Source of the DNA: Parapedobacter sp035556095
GTDB lineage: Bacteria; Bacteroidota; Bacteroidia; Sphingobacteriales; Sphingobacteriaceae
Direction: 5' to 3'
Length of the DNA: 64,000 nt
Assembly: GCF_035556095.1 (NCBI RefSeq)
Contig: NZ_DATMFT010000018.1
Span: 62,001-126,000, forward strand
The translations under genes and the position numbers were made by a program. Each line of letters starts with the position of its first letter. The stretch's first letter is position 1. This document shows, one piece after another, positions 27,867 to 34,861 of this stretch. Under the pieces are notes generated by a model. The model saw only the letters and a list, made by a program, of their open reading frames with translations. It did not search any database and was not told the DNA's origin.

Positions 27867-28198
27867 TTTGTTTCATAATTCAATTCGTGATTTGATTATT
27901 AATCCGGCTTTTTCGGCAATCTGAAACTGCAGAAAAGCGTGAATAATGAAAGCTATATTGGTTTCTTCGGCTTCTTGGGGTACAAGCGGTCATACGCGGT
28001 AAACGCGCATCGGGTATTTGCCCCGCTTCGGGAAGCTGGTAGTATGTTGGATGTATTGGCTCTGGGCTTGGTTGTCATTGCTCGCTTGTTTAGCGAGTCT
28101 CACTTAAATAAAGAAGGGGCGCTCCGCCTTGCCTTATCCCTCCGGGCCTAACACCGTTGAACTCAGCAGAAACGATAGCGCCCACATTCTTAAAGCCA
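27867..28198 (-). other. Long 5' leader of the TlpA-SusC-SusD operon
   Basis: About 330 bases lie between the best promoter and the first codon. They contain a CTCGCT/AGCGAG hairpin (about 28078-28095) and one arm, GAGTCTCACTT, of an 11-bp perfect inverted repeat whose other arm lies upstream of the promoter near 28272. A short plus-strand frame at 27939-28151 has no recognisable features and is probably not coding. Confidence 0.35.
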
Positions 28199-28229
28199 CA
28201 AAGGTAGCACATTAAGAGATGCAGGCATA
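28199..28229 (-). promoter_or_regulatory. Promoter for the TlpA-SusC-SusD operon
   Basis: On the minus strand TACCTTTG (28206 to 28199) is an exact -7 box. A -33-like TATG lies exactly 19 bases upstream of it. Confidence 0.55.
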
Positions 28230-28451
28230 ATCTATCGCTCTCACCGTTCGAAAACATTGTTAGGCAATGAGGGAAGTGAGACTCTTTAATTATACCCTAT
28301 ACTTAATAATATTTACTTAACTAATTTTTAATCATAAAATATCTACAAATAATTTGATAATGCAATTATAAAAACAATAGCTGATATAAACAAATAACAA
28401 TAGCTCGTTTTTTCGAGTTGTATGATGTTTTAATTCGAGGTTGATTTATAT

Positions 28452-29114
28452 ATGGAGAACAAATCAACTGAAAGCAAGAAAAAACAGGAAAATCCGCTAC
28501 ATTTAAAACTGAGAAAAGCGATAGGAAACGCTTTTCAAAAGCTCAGAAAAAATGCAGGATATACCAGCTACGAAAAATTCGCAAACGCAAAGAAGCTCAA
28601 CAGAGGGATGTATGGGAGATATGAAGCTGGTTCTGTAGGGATGAAAGTCACAACGCTGCTTGACAATGCGGCAGCCCACGGCCTGAAAGATGAAGACGTA
28701 TTCAACAAAGATTTTCTAGCACTTGGACGGTCCGACGAGGAAAACGCGCTGGCCGAGAAGAGTACCAATCACTTGATTGACCAACTTAGGCACCAAGTTA
28801 AACTGGTCTCTGACGAAGCAAAAGCATACAGTTTCGATGATGACGATATAAAGGATATGCACAACATACTTGTGGCGGGGTGGTCCCCATTATCTAAGCG
28901 TGAGCTGCTAAAGAAAGTCGGCCTCAACTCCAAGACACCGCGTTTTGAAAACATGCTGGATTTCCTGAAAGGAGAGTCCACAGGCTGGATGACGATGACA
29001 AATTTAGCGAATCCCAACGATCCCGGGCAAAGATATTACACAACACAAACTGGAAAGGATGCCCTGGCTGCTCATGAACCCGCTGCAACGAGACCGGAAC
29101 CGTTGCCGAAATAA
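28452..29114 (+). CDS. XRE-like helix-turn-helix protein
   Basis: A 220-residue protein. Residues 15-75 resemble an XRE-type HTH (AIGNAFQKLRKNAGYTSYEKFANAKKLNRGMYGRYEAG). The C-terminal 100 residues look like a second winged-helix-like domain (WSPLSKRELLKKVGLNSKTP, then TNLANPNDPGQRYYTTQTGK). There is no membrane segment. It is probably a DNA-binding regulator of its own or neighbouring accessory genes. An imperfect hairpin without a T run follows the stop codon at 29119-29142. The target is unknown. Confidence 0.6.
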   Translation: MENKSTESKKKQENPLHLKLRKAIGNAFQKLRKNAGYTSYEKFANAKKLNRGMYGRYEAGSVGMKVTTLLDNAAAHGLKDEDVFNKDFLALGRSDEENALAEKSTNHLIDQLRHQVKLVSDEAKAYSFDDDDIKDMHNILVAGWSPLSKRELLKKVGLNSKTPRFENMLDFLKGESTGWMTMTNLANPNDPGQRYYTTQTGKDALAAHEPAATRPEPLPK

Positions 29115-29179
29115 GAAAAGCCACACCGGTGAAGGTATGGCTCTGTTGTATTCCCGTATGGTTCTATTTATTCCTGATT

Positions 29180-29605
29180 CTACTTGACTTTCAATTCAGC
29201 TTTAACTTTCTGCACAAAACTCAAAGAAACGGATGCCAATTCCGCAATTTTTACATCATCGAAATCGGTGTTGAACAGTAAGTTTTTTACAAATTGGAAA
29301 CCAGCTTCTTCCTTCCCTGCTTCCCTCGCTTCCCTCCGTACCGCGTTAAACGCATTCTGCGTATCCCATTTAGCTTTTAAACTTGCTTCGTATGCCATAC
29401 GTTCCTCTTTTCTTAATTTTGCTACTTCCGATATCTTAAAGATAAGCTGAAAAACCCGCTTATCCAAAAATGTCGGAACCTTATCCAGCGTGCTCATATG
29501 CTTCAACAGATACATCCACTTATCCGTATCTGTAAGCAGATCACCTTCTTCCTTTGCAAAGTTAGGCAATTCAAGAAATTTAAAACCCAGTTTATTGTAA
29601 ACCAT
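29180..29605 (-). pseudogene. C-terminal part of an Rpn family (PDDEXK_2) nuclease
   Basis: A 141-residue frame starting with ATG, in the same frame as the nuclease-domain part upstream. NKLGFKFLELPNFAKEEGDL and DKWMYLLKHMSTLDKVPTFL are the standard C-terminal half of full-length Rpn proteins, and the end (DDVKIAELASVSLSFVQKVK) is the usual helical tail. In relatives both halves are one protein of about 310 residues. Here they are separated by two stop codons inside an inserted segment. The ATG directly after the second stop would allow separate expression, so it may be a decayed gene or a deliberately split one. Confidence 0.7.
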
Positions 29606-29674
29606 TCATGCAGCTGTTAAACAAAATGCATGAATGCTCCATTATGTCGCTAAAGAACAATTAATGTTATAATG
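29602..29674 (-). repeat. In-frame inserted segment with a perfect inverted repeat and two stops
   Basis: Relative to intact Rpn proteins, about 72 bases (24 codons) are extra between the codons for KVF and YNKLGF. The segment includes TAA at 29642-29644, TGA at 29606-29608, and a perfect 10-bp inverted repeat CATTCATGCA (29603-29612) and TGCATGAATG (29627-29636) with a 14-base loop. The frame is preserved across it. Confidence 0.6.
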
Positions 29675-30145
29675 AAAAACTTTTCCTGACGTCTTTTCCA
29701 CTAAGGCAATATCGTGGAAATACCTGCCCTGTTCATCCACATCCATAGGGAACTCCAGAATGCCGATGAAGTAAACTTCAGGCAGTTCATAATTGTTGGA
29801 TTCTTTGCCCTTTTTCAGCAACCGCTGGATGAGCCGCGAGATGTAAAACAGCGCCCTGTCCTTGAAGAAATCCTGACGGATACGCTGCATCTCAATGATG
29901 AAATATTCCCCGTTATCGCCGCGGCAATGCAGGTCGAATACAACACGTTTGTCCTTGTCATCATCACCATCGTGTTCATTAGGCGCATATTCGAGATCTA
30001 CAATATGCTTCTCTCCTTGGAAAAGGTCGTTGAGAAACGCTTTCAAGATCTCCTTGTTGGGTTCCTGCCCAAAAAGATAACGGAAGCCCCAGTCCGTAAG
30101 TGGATCGATGAATCTGCCTATTTTAGGTTCTTTTGAATCGGCCAT
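29642..30145 (-). pseudogene. N-terminal nuclease part of an Rpn family protein
   Basis: Starting from ATG at 30145, the protein begins MADSKEPKIGRFIDPLTDWG and contains FRYLFGQEPNKEILKAFLND, the hallmark of Rpn (recombination-promoting nuclease, PDDEXK_2) proteins. The catalytic core is present: the Asp in VVFDLHCRGDNG and the ExQ in FIIEMQ. It ends prematurely at a TAA after NINCSLAT. Rpn proteins cleave DNA and have been linked to phage defence. The nuclease half could in principle be made as a truncated protein. Confidence 0.75.
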
Positions 30146-30285
30146 GCGTAAAGATAAAAATTTTAGCTTAATTTTTAAAGATAAAGAGATTACGTACCTC
30201 AGGGGGTTATTAGAAAAGCAATAGAAATACACTTGCCAAAAAGGAACGCGGCGAATAGGTAAGGAATATTTAGTAATTTTGAACT

Positions 30286-30483
30286 ATGGGATATTTAATC
30301 GTGCATCCGGACAGTAGCGAGAAGCTAACGGCAATCAAGGCCGTATTGAAAGCCCTAAAGGTTGATTTTGAAGAAAGCAAAACAACTTACAATGCTGATT
30401 TTGTTGCGAAAATGCAGGAAGGCGAAGAGGATATCAAGGCGGGTCGTACAGTGAAAATGACACTGGACGAGTTATGGAAATAG
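30286..30483 (+). CDS. DUF2683 family antitoxin
   Basis: A 65-residue protein (MGYLIVHPDSSEKLTAIKAV) of the DUF2683 family, typical of antitoxins that precede YoeB-type toxin genes in Bacteroidota. The pattern ALKVDFEES, then ADFVAKMQEGEEDIKAG, is typical. The reading frame is intact. The downstream toxin start codon overlaps its end by 10 bases, the usual arrangement of such operons. Because the toxin is broken, the antitoxin may now be orphaned. Confidence 0.8.
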   Translation: MGYLIVHPDSSEKLTAIKAVLKALKVDFEESKTTYNADFVAKMQEGEEDIKAGRTVKMTLDELWK

Positions 30484-30636
30484 AATTCACCCAACGTGCA
30501 TTCCGGCAAGCCCGAGCCGCTCAAACATAAATATTCAGGAAAATGGTCAAGACGCATAAACCGTGAACACCGTTATGTATATCAGGTGCGCGGTGATATT
30601 GTATATGTCTTTTCTTTGAAAGGGCATTATACTTAA
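30474..30636 (+). pseudogene. YoeB/Txe type toxin with an internal deletion
   Basis: The ATG at 30474 starts MEIEFTQRAF, the usual YoeB beginning, and then runs out of frame into a stop. In another frame the last half is intact: KPEPLKHKYSGKWSRRINRE, HRYVYQVRGDIVYVFSLKGH and a TAA at 30634-30636. The conserved C-terminal region with its catalytic Arg and His residues is therefore present, but about 30 internal codons and the frame are lost. YoeB toxins are ribosome-dependent mRNA endonucleases; this copy cannot encode one. Confidence 0.8.
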
Positions 30637-30750
30637 AATTGCTCCACACCCTTTAAAATAAATGGAGTTATGAACCCGACAGCATCTTTGGTGGAATACA
30701 TCGCCGAACTCGAAGCCAAGGTAGCGAGGTTGGAAGGGAAATTGTGGGCA

Positions 30751-31128
30751 TTATTGCGACAACACATCGGTTTTGTAATATTTATTCCTGAACCAGAAGG
30801 CAAGATTTACCAGCGCGATCAATGCGGGGACCTCCACCAAAGGACCAATGACCCCCGCGAAAGCCTGCCCGCTGTTGATGCCGAAGACGCCGATAGCCAC
30901 CGCAATGGCAAGCTCAAAGTTGTTTCCGGTAGCGGTGAATGCGATTGCCGTATTCTTGGAATAATCGGCACCTATGCGCTTACCCATGATGAAACTGAAA
31001 ACGAACATGACAGCAAAGTAAATGGCCAGCGGGATGGCGATGCGCACAACATCCATGGGAATCTGTACGATCAGCTCACCTTTCAAGCTGAACATAACCA
31101 CGATCGTAAACAGTAAAGCGACATCCTT
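30751..31128 (-). pseudogene. Arsenite efflux protein ACR3, C-terminal remnant
   Basis: About 125 codons with clear ACR3 family features: MFSLKGELIVQIPMDVVRIA, FSFIMGKRIGADYSKNTAIA, TGNNFELAIAVAIGVFGINS and VIGPLVEVPALIALVN. Full-length ACR3 has about 350 residues, so roughly the first 220 are missing. The homologous frame runs right up to the end of arsC, which suggests a deletion that joined the arsC 3' end to the middle of acr3. GTG and ATG codons at 31101 and 31095 could start a fragment. It cannot be a complete pump. Confidence 0.8.
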
Positions 31129-31133
31129 TTGGC

Positions 31134-31562
31134 TTAACGCTGGCCAACCACCTCTTTTACGAATTTATCGGCGTAATCTCTAATCATGTCCCTCACGCTT
31201 CGGAACTGGTCCATCACTTCTTCGGGCGTTCCCTGCGCCTTTGCCGGATCGGGGAAATTATGATGGAATTTTTTTGCCCGTGTTGGAAACACCGGACAGC
31301 TCTCTTTTGCATTGTCACACACCGTGATTACGTAATCGAAAGCAATTCCATCATACTCATCCACATGGTTTGAGGTGTGGTGGGAAATATCGACCCCATC
31401 TTCCGCCATCACCGCTATGGCTTTGGGATGCACACCGTGTGTCTCAATGCCCGCACTGTAAACCTCCGCGCGGCCCCCGGCGAAATGCCGCAGGTAGCCC
31501 TCAGCCAACTGGCTCCGGCAACTGTTGCCTGTGCAGAGCACCAATATCTTCTTTTTTTCCAT
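31134..31562 (-). CDS. arsC: Arsenate reductase, thioredoxin-coupled LMW phosphatase type
   Basis: A 142-residue protein. The P-loop CTGNSCRSQ at residues 10-18 and the Cys in YVITVCDNAKESCPVF match the Staphylococcus-type arsenate reductase, which reduces arsenate to arsenite using a cysteine relay. The ATG at 31562 lies one base after the stop of the upstream DUF6428 gene; longer frames from 31625 overlap that gene and add no homologous residues. The C-terminal end abuts the truncated acr3, so reduction would yield arsenite without the cognate pump. Confidence 0.92.
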   Translation of the reverse strand: MEKKKILVLCTGNSCRSQLAEGYLRHFAGGRAEVYSAGIETHGVHPKAIAVMAEDGVDISHHTSNHVDEYDGIAFDYVITVCDNAKESCPVFPTRAKKFHHNFPDPAKAQGTPEEVMDQFRSVRDMIRDYADKFVKEVVGQR

Positions 31563-31563
31563 A

Positions 31564-32001
31564 TCAGCAGCAACCTTCATTTGGTGTGCAGCAAGGAGAA
31601 ACGGCAACCGGAGTGCCGCACGCATCCTGCGCCAGGCAAGCAGTTGCTTTGTTCCTTAACACAAAATGCTGCCCATTGAAATCCAAATCGTATTTCCCAA
31701 TGGTGGTGCTTTGGTATTCCACCTCGATTTCGGCATCCTCCAAACCCAGTTTTTCTTCTGACAGCTGGATAATGCGGCGTAGCTTGCCGGGTTTCAGTCG
31801 GTGCTCGTAATCATCGGCATTCCAAAGCTGGAAGTTGACTACCTTTTCGTGGCGGATCACGCCGCCGCAGTCAATGAAATCCTTGGTGACCATACCGACC
31901 TCGGTTACATGGAAGTGTTCAGGTACGAATGTGCCGTCTTCCAGTTGGAATTTCATGTTGTCCAGTTCGGGAAGCAGTTGCTTTATTGCAGATAGTCTCA
32001 T
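31564..32001 (-). CDS. DUF6428 family protein of ars operons
   Basis: A 145-residue protein (MRLSAIKQLLPELDNMKFQL) of the DUF6428 family regularly found between arsR and arsC in Bacteroidota. The C-terminus is cysteine-rich (PCCTPNEGCC, with two further Cys before it), a likely thiol site for arsenite or antimonite. EVGMVTKDFIDCGGVIRHEK is the conserved core. The exact biochemical role is not established; a chaperone-like metalloid-binding function is inferred. Confidence 0.85.
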   Translation of the reverse strand: MRLSAIKQLLPELDNMKFQLEDGTFVPEHFHVTEVGMVTKDFIDCGGVIRHEKVVNFQLWNADDYEHRLKPGKLRRIIQLSEEKLGLEDAEIEVEYQSTTIGKYDLDFNGQHFVLRNKATACLAQDACGTPVAVSPCCTPNEGCC

Positions 32002-32045
32002 GGTATTAAAAGTTATATTTCCGATTTAATTTTATCAGTATTGTT

Positions 32046-32063
32046 ATAATGCATTATTACGAT
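32046..32063 (-). promoter_or_regulatory. Second ArsR operator-like site
   Basis: The perfect palindrome ATAATGCATTAT is followed by TACGAT. The block GCATTATTACGAT matches GCAATATTACGAT in the arsR promoter at 12 of 13 positions. It lies in the gap between arsR and the DUF6428 gene. Confidence 0.5.
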
Positions 32064-32080
32064 ATATAAATCCAAAAAAA

Positions 32081-32410
32081 TCAGCAGCACTTCTCCCCGG
32101 CTACATCCTGTGAAAAGAAGGCGTCAAGTTCGCTTTTCACGGACTGCCATATACCTTCATCGATGCAGTAGCAAACGCTGGTGCCCTCGATGTTTCCCTT
32201 GATAATGCCGATATTCTTAAGCTCCCGGAGATGTTGCGAAATCGTGGCCTGCGCTAGGCCGAGTTCCTGTACCAAGTCGTTGCAGATACAGGCATTCTGC
32301 TTGATGATATACTGCAGGATAGCAATCCGGGCTGGATGTGCCAATGCTTTCAGCGTAACCGCCAGCCTATTCTGCTGTTCATTGAATATTTCTGATCTGG
32401 TAATACCCAT
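32081..32410 (-). CDS. arsR: ArsR family metalloregulator
   Basis: A 109-residue winged-helix repressor. The recognition helix region is LGLAQATISQHLRELKNIGI. Cysteine pairs NACICNDL and TSVCYCIDE and the terminal CC are candidate arsenite ligands. Arsenite binding should release it from DNA and derepress the operon arsR-DUF6428-arsC-(acr3). Two related palindromic sites, one overlapping its own promoter and one downstream of the gene, are probable operators. The start is the ATG at 32410. Confidence 0.93.
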   Translation of the reverse strand: MGITRSEIFNEQQNRLAVTLKALAHPARIAILQYIIKQNACICNDLVQELGLAQATISQHLRELKNIGIIKGNIEGTSVCYCIDEGIWQSVKSELDAFFSQDVAGEKCC

Positions 32411-32426
32411 TGTACCTCACTATTAC

Positions 32427-32462
32427 ATTGCAATATTACGATTAATACTTCAAAATCGCAAA
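32427..32462 (-). promoter_or_regulatory. arsR promoter with overlapping operator
   Basis: On the minus strand TTTG (32462-32459) and TAATATTG (32438-32431) are separated by 20 bases. The palindrome ATTGCAAT at 32427-32434 overlaps the -7 box, as expected for an ArsR-repressed promoter. Confidence 0.6.
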
Positions 32463-32509
32463 TCAATCACCAACAACATTGCGCAGCTTCATTCCAGAAG
32501 GCACGGGCC

Positions 32510-34750
32510 TCAATTCTCAAACCGTCCGTAGAGCTTACAAATTCGGAAAAGCACCGCCTGTATGTCGCGGCTCTGCAGGAAAATACTGGTTTGCAGCAAT
32601 GCTTGCTTACTGCCAATATCCTTACGGCGGATGATGTCCAGCTCATTCCCGAAATGGGTATTGATAAACTCGCGGATCTCATTGCGGCTCAAGCGAAGCA
32701 GTGGTACATCCGGCCCATCCTCTTCATTGAGTTCATTGGTAGCCAACCGGAAGAACTTGTCCATTTTACCTGCCAGTACCTCTAGCGTATCGATAAATCC
32801 ACTGGCCAGAGGTTCATGTAGGTTCTCGATATACTGAAGACTTTCAGCACTCAGGAACTTGGCCGATTGGAGCATATCCTGTATCAGATCGGAGCCATGT
32901 ACAATCACCTCAGCCGAGCGGCGGTCGGCAGCCCCGAGTTTCCGGATGGCCCGGAGGCTGTTCCGCTTCAGTTTGTATGAGTACTTAATGAGGTCCATCA
33001 GCTCCTTGTCCGTCTTCTTGATGGCTGAAGCGTCGCCACTACGGATGCCGTTTAGCACCGTACCGTAGTGGCCAGAGATTTCGATGATCATCGTTACCAA
33101 CATGTTCTTGCTGCGGATGTATACGTCGAGGTCGGGCTCTTCCAATAAGCTGAGCCTGCTCTTTTCGATCTTTGATTTCTGTTCCTTTTTAGAGAAAGTA
33201 ATGTTTGAAATGATGATGTAAGCGAGTACAATACCCATCAGCACCGCCGTAGCGACCACCCCTTGGTAAATCACAAACACAAATAAGCCGGCTACCGAAA
33301 ACGCAATCAATGCCGTGATGAACCACCCCCCGATTACGCTGAGTACACCCGTAACCCGGTAAACCGCCGATTCACGGCCCCAGGCCTTATCGGCCAATGA
33401 GGTACCCATGGCCACCATAAAGGTCACGTAGGTGGTCGATAGCGGCAACTTCTGCGAGGTGGCCCACGCAATCAATATACTCGCCAATATCAAGTTGGTG
33501 CCTGCCCTAACCAAATCAAATGCCGGCGCGTCTTCCCCCACCTGCGTTGCCTTTTGCAGTTTATCCCGTTCAAAGCTCAGGTTGTAACGACGCTTAACGT
33601 TGCGCGGTATTACCGCATCAAACACATTGCCCAACATCATGGCGGTCTTTACCACCCGTCGCGAAATGTTGTTTGGTTTAAACCGCTCGTCGCTGCCGTC
33701 ATCGCCCTGCTTGCCGAGGTTGATTTCGGTCTCAGTCACCTTCTTCGCCTTCGCGCTCAACCACAAGGTCAGCGCCATCACCGCCCCTGCTATGCCTAGC
33801 ATGTAATTCGGTACGATGATGTCGCTATTCGCTAAGTAGTCCTGGTACAGCGCATCGGCCGCCACACCACTCCCCACCCAGTTCTGGTAGGCCAGCAAGC
33901 CCGTAATCGGTACACCGATGAAGTTCACCAGGTCGTTTCCAGCAAATGCCATCGCCAAGGAAAAGGTTCCGGCCAGCACGACAATCTTGAGTGGGTTTAT
34001 ACCGAACTGGCGCTGGAGCAGATAGCAAAGTCCTATCGCAACGGCCAAAATCGCCAGCATAACCGTCACGATATTATTATTTATGTGGTTTACCCACTCC
34101 CCCTCCAACAAGTTGGTTCCCTTCAGCCCCTTAATCAATAAAAAATAGATAATGACGACTATGCCGATTCCGGAGAAAAGGACACCAAGGCTTTTCAATC
34201 GCTTCTCGTATTGAAAAGTAAATGCGGAGCGCATGATGAACTGTACAATCACTCCCGCGGTAAAGGCAATCAAAATAGAAAGAAATATGCCTGAAACGAT
34301 TGAAAACGTGCTATCGGTATTGATGTATTTCATTACCTCACCGATTGACTCCCCTTTCTCGGCCGCAAATAGAAAGCCCATAATCATCGAAGCACCGAGC
34401 AACTCGAATACGATGGAGACTGTGGTCGAAGTAGGGAGGCCTAACGAGTTAAAAATATCAAGCAATACGATATCGGCGAGCATCACGGCGAGGAATATCC
34501 ACATCACCTTATCAAAGGTGAAATGTTGCGGCTGAAAAATCCCTTTCCGGGCAATTTCCATCATACCGCTCGAAAAAAAACACCCAACCAATATACCGGC
34601 CGCTGCAATAAGGATAATATTCCGGTAGGTCGTTACTTTGCTCCCGATGGCTGAATTCAGAAAATTGACAGCATCGTTACTGACACCTACAATCAAATCC
34701 GCAATAGCCAACACGAGCAGTACCGCAATAATAAACAACATGTATTCCAT
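32510..34750 (-). CDS. Inorganic phosphate transporter (PHO4/Pit family) with PhoU-like tail
   Basis: A 746-residue protein. The two PHO4 signature repeats are present: DLIVGVSNDAVNFLNSAIGS near the N-terminus and AFAGNDLVNFIGVPITG in the middle, plus LPLSTTYVTFMVAMGTSLAD. About 11-12 membrane helices carry a long C-terminal helical domain (about 530-746) resembling PhoU. It should take up phosphate with H+ or Na+. The ATG at 34750 is preferred; the longer frame begins at a TTG. Upstream TTAA repeats with about 11-bp spacing suggest PhoB control. Confidence 0.9.
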   Translation of the reverse strand: MEYMLFIIAVLLVLAIADLIVGVSNDAVNFLNSAIGSKVTTYRNIILIAAAGILVGCFFSSGMMEIARKGIFQPQHFTFDKVMWIFLAVMLADIVLLDIFNSLGLPTSTTVSIVFELLGASMIMGFLFAAEKGESIGEVMKYINTDSTFSIVSGIFLSILIAFTAGVIVQFIMRSAFTFQYEKRLKSLGVLFSGIGIVVIIYFLLIKGLKGTNLLEGEWVNHINNNIVTVMLAILAVAIGLCYLLQRQFGINPLKIVVLAGTFSLAMAFAGNDLVNFIGVPITGLLAYQNWVGSGVAADALYQDYLANSDIIVPNYMLGIAGAVMALTLWLSAKAKKVTETEINLGKQGDDGSDERFKPNNISRRVVKTAMMLGNVFDAVIPRNVKRRYNLSFERDKLQKATQVGEDAPAFDLVRAGTNLILASILIAWATSQKLPLSTTYVTFMVAMGTSLADKAWGRESAVYRVTGVLSVIGGWFITALIAFSVAGLFVFVIYQGVVATAVLMGIVLAYIIISNITFSKKEQKSKIEKSRLSLLEEPDLDVYIRSKNMLVTMIIEISGHYGTVLNGIRSGDASAIKKTDKELMDLIKYSYKLKRNSLRAIRKLGAADRRSAEVIVHGSDLIQDMLQSAKFLSAESLQYIENLHEPLASGFIDTLEVLAGKMDKFFRLATNELNEEDGPDVPLLRLSRNEIREFINTHFGNELDIIRRKDIGSKQALLQTSIFLQSRDIQAVLFRICKLYGRFEN

Positions 34751-34790
34751 AGTAATTTCCAATTACGGATAACGGCCCCAAAAATGTAAA

Positions 34791-34835
34791 GTTAATGTGT
34801 ATTAACCGTTGTGTTAATATTAAGTTAATGTTAAC
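34791..34835 (-). promoter_or_regulatory. Candidate Pho box upstream of the Pit gene
   Basis: GTTAAT occurs at 34791, 34813 and 34824, with GTTAAC at 34830 and another TTAA at 34802. The main spacings are 22 and 11 bp, as expected for the direct repeats bound by PhoB-type regulators. Overlapping it is a weak -7 box, TAACTTTA on the minus strand. Confidence 0.4.
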
Positions 34836-34861
34836 AACCCCGACGCTTGCTGCCGGTCTAT

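Noticed and set aside
27939..28151. 70-codon plus-strand frame upstream of the XRE-like gene
   Set aside because: No recognisable motif, and it lies in the leader of the opposite operon.
30670..31116. 148-codon plus-strand frame with a leucine-zipper-like start
   Set aside because: Most of it is antisense to the ACR3 remnant. The first 27 codons look coding-like and might be a transposase fragment, but I cannot support that.
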